64,000 nt of DNA from Gordonia spumicola (GTDB taxonomy: Bacteria > Actinomycetota > Actinomycetes > Mycobacteriales > Mycobacteriaceae), in contig NZ_BJOV01000005.1 in NCBI RefSeq assembly GCF_009932475.1, positions 2,108,001-2,172,000 of the forward strand, in the 5' to 3' direction. A program made the translations under genes and the position numbers. The notes under the pieces were generated by a model. That model was given only the letters and a program-made list of their open reading frames with translations. It did not search any database and had not been told where the DNA came from. This document shows, piece by piece, positions 26,547 to 32,883 of the stretch; within the stretch, counting starts at the first letter, position 1; each line of letters starts with the position of its first letter.

Positions 26547-26589
26547 GATCCTCGGAATACAGGCCGGTGCGGTACGTCTCACCCACGTC
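26547..26589 (-). pseudogene. Fragment of a second msrA gene
   Basis: 43 bp matching 25015-25057 inside intact msrA with only two mismatches. Read on the minus strand it encodes DVGETYRTGLYSED, the same stretch as DVGEKYRTGLYSED in MsrA. Nothing else of the gene is recognisable on either side. It is a decayed duplicate or a recombination scar. Confidence 0.7.
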
Positions 26590-26625
26590 ACTCGCGACCC
26601 GATCGTACGGCTGGACTGCTCAGGA

Positions 26626-27069
26626 TCACCCGATCGTGTACACCATTCCCTGCCCGTTCGCGGCGAGAGACGACATGAACTCACGCGCCTGGCGCAAATA
26701 GGTGAGCACATACTCGACTTCCCTGTCATCGGGGTCCCGATAGACGGGATGTGCACGGACGTCGGCCGCCACATCCTCGTCGTCGATGGTCGCGAGGTCC
26801 GCCGCGATCGCCTGCACCTCCCGCGCCCCCAAGGCACGCTCGAACGGCAGATACCCACAGCCAGTGTTCGTGACGGCCCCCTCGAACATCGCGAACGCCG
26901 GCCGAGCCGGCATCCCGGGACGTGGACCCGTGAAGTTCTGAAGCGATCTGAACGCCTTGTCGAGATCGAGCGTCGCCGGGTAGCGGCTGCGCCGCACAGC
27001 GAGCGAGTCTGCCACCGCCTCACTCGTGAGTACCTGACCGACTGCGTGTGCGAAGTATCGAATTCCCAT
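26626..27069 (-). CDS. DUF1877-like protein
   Basis: 147 aa protein starting MGIRYFAHAVGQ, the typical opening of the DUF1877 family, whose function is unknown. A central segment VYRDPDDREVEYVLTYLRQA and the C-terminal REFMSSLAANGQGMVYTIG fit the family's alpha-beta pattern. ATG 27069 is preferred over 27084 because it begins at the conserved block. It is the chromosomal gene next to the left end of the integrated element; before integration it would have been the neighbour directly downstream of ychF. Confidence 0.65.
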   Translation of the reverse strand: MGIRYFAHAVGQVLTSEAVADSLAVRRSRYPATLDLDKAFRSLQNFTGPRPGMPARPAFAMFEGAVTNTGCGYLPFERALGAREVQAIAADLATIDDEDVAADVRAHPVYRDPDDREVEYVLTYLRQAREFMSSLAANGQGMVYTIG

Positions 27070-27210
27070 GACGCCAGTGTTCATCGCAAACGAGCGAATT
27101 CCCCGTGGAGAACCATCATGTGGACAAATACTCCGCGCACGCCCCGATTTCCACAGAGTGGCAACCTGCGGCAGCCGCTCATGATCGTCGGTTCAGAGTG
27201 GTACTACGCG

Positions 27211-27238
27211 TCAGACGTTGAACCGGAACTCCACCACG
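27211..27238 (-). other. attL with stranded native 3' end of ychF
   Basis: On the minus strand this reads the codons for VVEFRFNV and a TGA stop, exactly the YchF C-terminus, but in the host's GC-rich codons (TTC CGG TTC AAC). It is cut off from the gene body at 36945-38024. The 8-bp core AACTCCAC (27227-27234), in this strand GTGGAGTT, is shared with the right end (36961-36968). To the left of it is host DNA, to the right element DNA. Confidence 0.87.
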
Positions 27239-27312
27239 CGCCAGTACCCCATACACTCACAAACGCCCTGACCTGCTGCTATGCTCCAGTCACCAGGAGG
27301 TCACTCCGCCTC

Positions 27313-27333
27313 TTGCCACAACGATTTGCCACA
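27313..27333 (+). repeat. Left paired TGCCACA sites, probable integrase arm sites
   Basis: TTGCCACAA (27313-27321) and TTTGCCACA (27325-27333), with the TGCCACA units 13 bp apart. The same pair at the same spacing occurs near the right end (36849-36868). They lie about 85 bp inside the attL core and directly upstream of the integrase start, so binding could both build the recombination complex and autoregulate int. Confidence 0.6.
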
Positions 27334-27348
27334 CGATAGGGGGCCAGG

Positions 27349-29058
27349 ATGTCGGAACAGGTGCTGGGGGGGCAGGCGACGCTGTACGCACCCACGGCGA
27401 GCAAAGCATTCTGGAGGTACGCGATCACGGATGCCGGAGGCAAGCGCAGGGTGCTGACGGGCGGATCGAGCCGGGACGAGGCGCTAGCGCGTGCTCGGGA
27501 GGCGCTCGGAGACTACATTCCGGGCCGGAAGATCCGGGGTGGCCAGCCGCCAAGTGTGGATCAGGCTTTCGAGGACTGGGTAGCGGACAATCAAGAGCGC
27601 TGGGTAGACCGGACGATTGAGGTTTACAGGTACAGGTACAGGGCGAACCTCCAGCCGCAATTGGGGCACCTACTGGTCACGAAGATCACCGACGCACATA
27701 TCAAGGGCCTGAAACTCGACGTGTCACGGGAGCAGGCGAAAAGGGTGCGATCAATCCTGCGAGGCGTTTTCGGCAGTGTCGAGAGGTGGACCGGAATGCC
27801 CGGAAACCACTACGGCGACTTGCTCAGACTTCCGGGGACGAAAACAGCGGACAGGTCACGAATGGTCCCGAGGAACCAAATCCCAAGCGCCAGGTACGTG
27901 AACGCGCTCATCAACTGCACACTGTCGACGTGCCAAGAACACCCACTGGAACCAATACTGCCCGCACCGGTAGACCCAATCACCGGAGTCCGTGAAGAGT
28001 TCGGACTGAGGGACGTTGAACCCGAGATCGAGATCTGGAGCGGACTACCCGAGCACATCATCAAGAAGAACAGGCGCGGAGTCCCCAGGCACTACAAGGA
28101 CGCCGACGCCAGGAGGAAGACGGAGACCCTCGAACTCGCGTCAAGGTACAGACAGGCTGCGCTGGTCGTGGGGTTAGGCGCTGGAGCAGGTCTCCGCATA
28201 GGAGAGGTCCTGGCGCTTCGCCCACGGCACCTCATCGACCGCAGCGGGAAGTTTAGAACAGCGAAGTTTGAAGGGTGGTTCGCGCACGGCGACATGTCCC
28301 GAACGTTGACCGGAACCATCCGCGAAGACTGGGACCCGTTGAGACAGGCGCTCTGGACTCGCAAGATCCGAGTGGAGGAGCAGGTCTCCCCGCTCAGCGG
28401 CGGTAGAATGGCAATCTCGCTCCCCAAGCAAGGCCGGACAAGGGAGGTATGGATCCAGCCCTACCTGTACCCGAACTACCACGTCAAGGACATGGGGGAG
28501 GAAGTGCGTTCGAAACTGCCGGAGGTCGACAGGCATCGGAGCGTCTGGGAGACGACAATCGACCAGGCCCTGCACGTTTGGAGGGGGCAGGACGACGACG
28601 GGCCAATCCCCTTGCACTTCCTACTGTACCTGCGACTCAGGGAACTCTGGGAAGAGTCAAACAGAGACCTAGGGGTCTGGGAGAACGCGTTACTGTTCCC
28701 TGCACGCAACGCGAGAAAACGTTCTCAGGAGCCCCTTTACCCCGCCTCATGGCCGTACCAACGCGAGCCCACGAACGGCATCTACCAAGACCCCACCAAC
28801 TTCACGGCGCGGATGATGAACCCCATTTACGACCACTTACAGGATCTCCTGGGAGAGGCACCCGGACACACCGCGAGATCTCGACAGGGATGGACACACC
28901 ACGCTTTGCGGCATTTTGCGATTTCGCAGTGGATCGCACATGACCTGGATATACCCTTCGTCACGCAGCAGGCGGGGCACTCGGACGAGACCTTCACCCT
29001 TAGTCGGTATGCGTCAGCCGTGGATACGGCCTACGTCCAGACAGGGTTTGAGGGCTAG
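27349..29058 (+). CDS. int: Tyrosine recombinase / integrase
   Basis: Site-specific integrase of 569 aa, expected to catalyse insertion into and excision from ychF. An N-terminal SAM-like/arm-binding region spans about 1-170 (VDQAFEDWVADNQERWVDRT is the typical core-binding start). The catalytic domain has Arg283 in GAGLRIGEVLALR, His518-x2-Arg521 in HHALRHFAISQW, His544 in QAGHSDETF and nucleophile Tyr554 in LSRYASAV, so all conserved residues are present. It is longer than most integrases (about 400 aa) because of a roughly 100-residue insertion between the Arg motif and the second His region. ATG 27349 follows AGGGGG. Transcribed inward from the left end. Confidence 0.94.
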   Translation: MSEQVLGGQATLYAPTASKAFWRYAITDAGGKRRVLTGGSSRDEALARAREALGDYIPGRKIRGGQPPSVDQAFEDWVADNQERWVDRTIEVYRYRYRANLQPQLGHLLVTKITDAHIKGLKLDVSREQAKRVRSILRGVFGSVERWTGMPGNHYGDLLRLPGTKTADRSRMVPRNQIPSARYVNALINCTLSTCQEHPLEPILPAPVDPITGVREEFGLRDVEPEIEIWSGLPEHIIKKNRRGVPRHYKDADARRKTETLELASRYRQAALVVGLGAGAGLRIGEVLALRPRHLIDRSGKFRTAKFEGWFAHGDMSRTLTGTIREDWDPLRQALWTRKIRVEEQVSPLSGGRMAISLPKQGRTREVWIQPYLYPNYHVKDMGEEVRSKLPEVDRHRSVWETTIDQALHVWRGQDDDGPIPLHFLLYLRLRELWEESNRDLGVWENALLFPARNARKRSQEPLYPASWPYQREPTNGIYQDPTNFTARMMNPIYDHLQDLLGEAPGHTARSRQGWTHHALRHFAISQWIAHDLDIPFVTQQAGHSDETFTLSRYASAVDTAYVQTGFEG

Positions 29059-29189
29059 TGAAATAACACCCTACGAATGATCACGTACAGGGGCCACACC
29101 GCCACGAGGAGCAGGAGGGACCCCCAGCCCAAGACACCGTTGACAGCCAGCATGAGGAATAGCAGTACGCCGAGCAACTTCACGCTCAT
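29055..29189 (-). CDS. Small membrane protein, 44 aa
   Basis: Short ORF running MSVKLLGVLLFLMLAVNGVL... to ...WPLYVIIRRVLFH, nearly all hydrophobic, with two membrane-spanning stretches (about 4-20 and 22-39) and a basic C-terminal end. Its ATG lies 6 bases after the stop of the 108-aa gene, so it would be the last gene of that leftward operon. Its stop overlaps the end of the integrase gene on the opposite strand. No family recognised; spread/transfer proteins of actinomycete plasmids are often small membrane proteins, but that is only an analogy. Confidence 0.5.
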   Translation of the reverse strand: MSVKLLGVLLFLMLAVNGVLGWGSLLLLVAVWPLYVIIRRVLFH

Positions 29190-29195
29190 GATCTA

Positions 29196-29522
29196 TCAGG
29201 TGGCTCCGACAACGCCCGAGCGAAGAAGATTCGGGTAACCGGCAAAGACCGCTGACGCATACGCGAGGAAGGCAGCCTCCCAAGCACCGGCAATCTCGAT
29301 AGCGAGATCTGCGGCAGGCCCTGGAAGATACCCAGATGCAGAAAGGAACTCCAGGAGAGGCTGGAAACCCACGTACTCAGTGCCGACGTAATTGGGCAGG
29401 AAGTCGACACGGGAACCGACAAGGGAGTCCAGGGAAGCCAGCGCAATACCCGGATCGGCAAAGGCGTCGAAAGCAAGTTCGCGGACCAGGTAGAGGTCTC
29501 CGGTGTCAATGATCTTGAACAT
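29196..29522 (-). CDS. Hypothetical protein of the element
   Basis: 108 aa, acidic, mostly helical, with a Gly/Ala-rich C-terminus (ADLAIEIAGAWEAAFLAYAS). Starts MFKIIDTGDLYLVREL. No membrane segment, cysteine motif or recognisable domain. It begins 2 bases after the stop of the upstream 156-aa gene, so it is translated as part of the same leftward operon. Function unknown. Confidence 0.65.
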   Translation of the reverse strand: MFKIIDTGDLYLVRELAFDAFADPGIALASLDSLVGSRVDFLPNYVGTEYVGFQPLLEFLSASGYLPGPAADLAIEIAGAWEAAFLAYASAVFAGYPNLLRSGVVGAT

Positions 29523-29524
29523 CC

Positions 29525-29995
29525 CTATGCACCCCGGAGGGCCCGCCAGTGGGCGAAATGTCGAATCTGAGTAGCGGCACCATGCTCTACCGAAGGGACG
29601 CGCACATCAATTCCGTCGTCAATCGCATCGTTGATCTTGCGAACTACCTCGATTGCAGTCTCAGGCGCGAGCCAAGAGACCACGGTTTCCGAAGTGGCTG
29701 GGTCCTCGTACGTAACCCGGGATAGTTCGGAGACACTGCCCTGAATCGGGTCGTCAGCAAACTTGGCAGAACAACCGGCGCAGAGGACTGTGACCTCACC
29801 GAGAACTTCCCAGACCAGGTAGGCATCAGGATCTCCCGAAAGACCGGCGTACGAGATCTCTAGTCGGTCAGAGCAGGACGCGCAGGCGATGGATTTGGTC
29901 AGCAAGCCCTTGGACACGGCGACCTCAGAAAGCAAGGACAGTACGGCGTCTGAGGACGACTTCTTAGCAGCGACAACTGCGGCGAGATCAGTCAT
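29525..29995 (-). CDS. Hypothetical protein with two CxxC pairs
   Basis: 156 aa. Two CxxC pairs, Cys38/Cys41 (ACASCSDR) and Cys72/Cys75 (LCAGCSAKF), at about 34-residue spacing could bind one zinc as a treble-clef or ribbon, suggesting nucleic-acid or protein contact. The C-terminal half contains a helical region (ETAIEVVRKINDAIDDGIDV). The ATG overlaps the stop of the upstream 75-aa gene by 8 bases. No family recognised. Confidence 0.68.
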   Translation of the reverse strand: MTDLAAVVAAKKSSSDAVLSLLSEVAVSKGLLTKSIACASCSDRLEISYAGLSGDPDAYLVWEVLGEVTVLCAGCSAKFADDPIQGSVSELSRVTYEDPATSETVVSWLAPETAIEVVRKINDAIDDGIDVRVPSVEHGAATQIRHFAHWRALRGA

Positions 29996-30215
29996 TGCAC
30001 GCGTCCTCGAAATCGAGGGTCATCTGAACAGGCACGACGGGCGGCGCCTGCCGGAGGGCCAGGTGAAGAGCCTCTGACGCGAGCAGGCTGGCATCTAGCA
30101 GTAGGGAGTCAACACGCGAGACGTCCCGCGAAGATGACGTGGCCTTTGCGGCAGTACGGAATCGGCGCAGGGATGCGCAGAACTCCTGATGGGCGGACAG
30201 TAGGGACTGACTCAT
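29988..30215 (-). CDS. Small hypothetical protein, first gene of a leftward element operon
   Basis: 75 aa, helical, starting MSQSLLSAHQEFCASLRRFR and ending QMTLDFEDACND. The start at 30215 is set by a strong ribosome-binding site GGAGGT 6 bases upstream and by promoter-repeat copy 1 about 35 bp further up; a longer in-frame extension to 30491 would run through that promoter and is rejected. It leads the operon 75 aa, 156 aa, 108 aa, 44 aa. Function unknown. Confidence 0.7.
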   Translation of the reverse strand: MSQSLLSAHQEFCASLRRFRTAAKATSSSRDVSRVDSLLLDASLLASEALHLALRQAPPVVPVQMTLDFEDACND

Positions 30216-30250
30216 GGTGAACCTCCGTTCTAGAATGTGGTCTTTCTCAA

Positions 30251-30279
30251 TACAGTGGGGGCGCTTCCCGGAAACACAA
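30251..30279 (-). promoter_or_regulatory. Element promoter-like repeat, copy 1
   Basis: Minus strand: TTGTGT, 17 bases containing CCGGGAAGCGCCCCC, then ACTGTA. It lies 35 bp before the 75-aa gene start. One of five copies with the same 6+17+6 layout. It probably supplies the -35 (TTGTGT) and, less certainly, the -10 element; the conserved spacer suggests a bound regulator as well. Confidence 0.7.
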
Positions 30280-30300
30280 CCCAACATCATGTGATGTGCC

Positions 30301-31365
30301 TCACCCCTCATCTGACGGGCTAGCAGGCGGAGGTGCGAGGAAGCGCGAAACGAACTCCGTCTTCGGGATGTGCCACCCACGGCACCGGCGAACACGGTCG
30401 ACAGATTCACCACCGAGAATGAACAGCCCTGCACTCGTACGGAGACCATCTCGGCCGATGGAACCCACGATCTCGTGAGGCTGCGGAGCACCAGGAGGCA
30501 TTGACGGCAGAATCATCCCGGTATCCGACGGCGTAGCCAGTTGGTGGGCAACACGGATATCAAACTGACTACGCGCCCGACTCGGGATCGTATCCGCAGA
30601 CGAGACCTGCATCGAGACCACGAGAGTGATCCCCGCTTTACGCGCACGCTGGGCCAGAGAGGTAAAAGCGGCCTCGAAAACAGCGCGACTCTTCTTATCG
30701 GGGTTGGTGTCGGTCATCGCGGAAAGTTCCTCCAGAACGAGGATGATCGGCTTGCCGTGTTTGGGAGCCTGGAAGCAGTCGTCTCCATCGGCCATGTACT
30801 GATCCACCCGAGAATCCTTCAAGGTGTCCAGGTCGACAACCATCTGGATAATGTCCTCCACAGTTGAAGCAGAGCGGGTCACATAGGGCTCGTAAGCCCC
30901 GAAAGTTTGCATCTGCGGGTCCGCCAGCCAGACGTCGTAAGCGGCGGAGCGTAGAGCCGAGGCTAGAACGTTGTTGGGTACCGTCGATTTGCCAGAGCCC
31001 GAGGAACCAGCGATCAGGATACGGACACCGCCCTGACCAGGCGTGTACAGAGGCAGTTCCACAACTTCACCAAGGTCATCGACCGCAACAGGAACCCAAC
31101 CGTCGGCCAACTTCTCGATAGGAAACAACTCAGCACCAGACGGCGTACCAGGAGTGAAGGGCTCTGAGATCAGGTCGCGCATCACAACGCAGAACTTGGT
31201 GGTACCGCCAACTTGAACATTGAGCGGATAAACACTTTCTGCACGTAGACGTGCTTGCAGGACACCGGCAAGAGACTCCACAACCAGATCGCTAGCACCG
31301 CGAGGCGTATCCACCTCAATGATCTGCACAGGGGCCAGGGCGCGGTATGCGTCGAAGATGGTCAT
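30301..31365 (-). CDS. FtsK/SpoIIIE-like DNA-translocase, putative conjugal transfer protein
   Basis: 354 aa ATPase. Walker A is GSSGSGKST at 120-128, Walker B is IILVLEE near 207-212, and the FtsK-type sensor/arginine region follows (RARKAGITLVVSMQVSSADT, then IVGSIGRDGLRTSAGLFI). The roughly 110-residue N-terminal part is not membranous; the companion 136-aa membrane protein encoded upstream may anchor it. In pSAM2-like elements a single FtsK-like protein (TraSA/TraB) moves double-stranded DNA between hyphae. It is shorter than TraB, so its transfer function is an inference. It starts within an ATGA overlap with the 136-aa gene. Confidence 0.83.
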   Translation of the reverse strand: MTIFDAYRALAPVQIIEVDTPRGASDLVVESLAGVLQARLRAESVYPLNVQVGGTTKFCVVMRDLISEPFTPGTPSGAELFPIEKLADGWVPVAVDDLGEVVELPLYTPGQGGVRILIAGSSGSGKSTVPNNVLASALRSAAYDVWLADPQMQTFGAYEPYVTRSASTVEDIIQMVVDLDTLKDSRVDQYMADGDDCFQAPKHGKPIILVLEELSAMTDTNPDKKSRAVFEAAFTSLAQRARKAGITLVVSMQVSSADTIPSRARSQFDIRVAHQLATPSDTGMILPSMPPGAPQPHEIVGSIGRDGLRTSAGLFILGGESVDRVRRCRGWHIPKTEFVSRFLAPPPASPSDEG

Positions 31366-31772
31366 CGAATTTCACCCCCGAAGGCGGTTTGAGTAGACTT
31401 CTGGAACGATGCAGGCGAGGTGACGCGAACCCGAGGGGTCTCGTGCGACCACGCAGGATTGTCGGCTAGGACCTGCTCAGCGGCAGCCTGAGTTGCAAGC
31501 AGCGCACGACGGCGACGCATACGAACACCGACCCACATCGCGAGGGTGTAGCCGACAGCCAGGCCTACGAGGTTCGATGGAGTGTCGAAGCCAGGTACTG
31601 CGACGTTCAGCCCGAGAAGCAGGAATGTTAGTGCGGCGAGGAACAGGTCGGGAAACTTCTTGAGGGTCCGCCAAGCAACACCGAGAACTTGCAGGGGAAG
31701 ACGTAGAAGCCAGAAGCCCAGGACGAAGCCGACTGACTCGGATTTGGATCTAGTAGTGGGTGGATAAGACAT
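31362..31772 (-). CDS. Small membrane protein upstream of the Tra ATPase
   Basis: 136 aa. ATG 31772 follows GGAGGT with 7-base spacing; a longer frame is not supported. About three hydrophobic segments (15-33, 42-60, 68-85), the second and third separated by NVAVPGFDTPSNL, followed by a basic patch (RMRRRRA) and a soluble 50-residue tail. The stop overlaps the Tra gene start (ATGA). The pairing of a small membrane protein with an FtsK-like ATPase suggests a two-part DNA-transfer complex with the membrane anchor on a separate chain. No family name recognised. Confidence 0.75.
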   Translation of the reverse strand: MSYPPTTRSKSESVGFVLGFWLLRLPLQVLGVAWRTLKKFPDLFLAALTFLLLGLNVAVPGFDTPSNLVGLAVGYTLAMWVGVRMRRRRALLATQAAAEQVLADNPAWSHETPRVRVTSPASFQKSTQTAFGGEIR

Positions 31773-31805
31773 GTGGGTTACCTCCGTATTGGTGAAGAAG
31801 GGGGT

Positions 31806-31838
31806 GGGGAGAGGTGGTGAGCAAGACCACCCCTCCCC
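31806..31838 (-). terminator. Hairpin between element genes, possible attenuator
   Basis: GGGGAGAGGTGGT (31806-31818) pairs with ACCACCCCTCCCC (31826-31838): 13 bp with one mismatch and a 7-base loop. It lies just after the 122-aa gene and before the ribosome-binding site of the membrane protein. With no T run on the minus strand, it may be an attenuator or an mRNA processing/stability site rather than a full terminator. Confidence 0.6.
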
Positions 31839-31845
31839 GGCAGCG

Positions 31846-32214
31846 TCAGGCCGTCGGTGCAGACTTCTTAGCCACACCCGACTCGGTGCGGAGGTCACCA
31901 ACCAGGGTGAAACTATGCTCTGCTCGACCTGACCCGGCCACGTACTTGACTGCAGTGAGACGGCCAGACACCTTGTACACGGTGCGAGGAGTGAGAACCG
32001 GGGCCTCTGCCGAGACGATCTTCAGATTGCCGAGGAGCAGGGCATGAGAGTCGTCAGCATCCCAGATCTCACACTGAACCTGCCAGACGGGCAGGCCGGT
32101 CTCCTTGTCGATCCGGTCAGTCTTCTGGCCGGACCCCTCATTCCAGGTGTAGGCACGAGTAACCTCCGCGCTAGAAAGGGTGAGAACCTCGATTGCAGTA
32201 GTGTCAACCTTCAT
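31846..32214 (-). CDS. Hypothetical protein of the element (beta-rich)
   Basis: 122 aa starting MKVDTTAIEVLTLSSAEVTR. Alternating hydrophobic pattern (WQVQCEIWDADDSHALLLGN, then RTVYKVSGRLTAVKYVAGSG) suggests an OB-fold-like beta barrel, so single-stranded DNA or RNA binding is possible but unproved. ATG 32214 has GGAGGT 8 bases upstream, and promoter-repeat copy 2 lies 56 bp before it. It is the first gene of the leftward operon 122 aa, 136 aa membrane protein, Tra ATPase. Confidence 0.7.
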   Translation of the reverse strand: MKVDTTAIEVLTLSSAEVTRAYTWNEGSGQKTDRIDKETGLPVWQVQCEIWDADDSHALLLGNLKIVSAEAPVLTPRTVYKVSGRLTAVKYVAGSGRAEHSFTLVGDLRTESGVAKKSAPTA

Positions 32215-32270
32215 GAGTAGGACCTCCGTTAGTTCGGTAAGCGGTACCCGGTGTTTCCGGGCTTACTAAA

Positions 32271-32299
32271 CACCTTGGGGGCGCTTTTCCAGAACACAA
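32271..32299 (-). promoter_or_regulatory. Element promoter-like repeat, copy 2
   Basis: Minus strand: TTGTGT, 17 bases containing TGGAAAAGCGCCCCC, then AAGGTG. It lies 56 bp before the 122-aa gene, driving the operon that includes the Tra ATPase. A downstream TTTAGTAAG resembles a better -10 than AAGGTG. Confidence 0.68.
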
Positions 32300-32451
32300 G
32301 GATTTTGATGTGATCTCTGTCACATGTCAAATGGTCCACCTCCATCGAGAAAAGGGCATGACGAAGTTCCCCAACACTGCGGCAGTGTTCGGGCAGAGGA
32401 CTGGGGTTGGCAATCGGCAACACCTCCAAAGAGTCGGGAACTTATACCTAC

Positions 32452-32480
32452 TACTGTGGGGGCACCTTCTGTGAGCACAA
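32452..32480 (-). promoter_or_regulatory. Element promoter-like repeat, copy 3 (no clear gene)
   Basis: Minus strand: TTGTGC, 17 bases containing CAGAAGGTGCCCCC, then ACAGTA and a TATAAG-like stretch 5 bases later. It reads toward copy 2 through about 180 bp with no convincing ORF, though a GGAGG follows about 25 bp downstream. It could make a leader peptide or an RNA. Confidence 0.6.
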
Positions 32481-32840
32481 GTACGGGACATCAATTATGT
32501 AGCCAACAGACTTTATTAGGGTACCCTTAGTGGGGGTTGGGTTATTGGGGGGAAATTTTCTTCTTTAACCAAGGGGCTCGGCTCCGCCGAGCCCTGGAAA
32601 AGATCCCCGCTCTGGCCGCTGCACTCTCGGTCCGGGCCTCTGGCGTCCGCGCTGCGGCTCCGCCGGTCGCTCCCGCCGCCACCCCTCCCCTACCGCTGGG
32701 ACCTCCGCGCGTCCTTTTCCCGAAGGGTGAGGCACTGCGGACAGCACAAGGCCGCGCCTTCCGAACTGGGATGTAGAAGGCACGTCGAATAGACCGCAAT
32801 AGGGTTGCGGTTTCGTCGTATTCAGTTATCTGGCTGGCGC

Positions 32841-32861
32841 GAAAACCTGAGCACGCTCAGG
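32841..32861 (-). terminator. Rho-independent terminator of the rep gene
   Basis: Minus strand: stem CCTGAG, loop CGTG, stem CTCAGG, followed directly by TTTT. It lies 23 bp past the rep stop codon, the expected place. Confidence 0.75.
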
Positions 32862-32883
32862 ACTTCTTGCCTTCAATACAGGG

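Larger units (their letters stand above)
32215..32883. other. 670-bp non-coding region with two promoter repeats and hairpins, candidate origin
   Basis: No supported gene. It holds promoter-repeat copies 2 and 3 (leftward), the 10-bp palindrome AGGGTACCCT, a perfect GC-rich hairpin GGGCTCGG-CTCCG-CCGAGCCC (32574-32594), a second stem ACCGCAA/TTGCGGT near 32803-32822, and the rep terminator. A GGAGG sits after copy 3, yet no ATG/GTG follows at a proper distance; a 66-aa frame with TTG/ATT start or a 28-aa frame with TTG start are weak possibilities. Its place just downstream of rep and its secondary structure make it a candidate origin of rolling-circle replication. Confidence 0.55.

Noticed and set aside
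29988..30491. 167-aa form of the 75-aa element gene
   Set aside because: The extension runs through promoter-repeat copy 1; a strong GGAGGT and ATG at 30215 define the real start.
32229..32429. 66-aa frame after promoter copy 3
   Set aside because: Needs a TTG or ATT start and its C-terminal third is translated promoter copy 2; kept only as a weak possibility.
32537..32799. Open frames of 72-85 aa in the block after rep
   Set aside because: Basic, low-complexity translations of a GC-rich hairpin region, without ribosome-binding sites.
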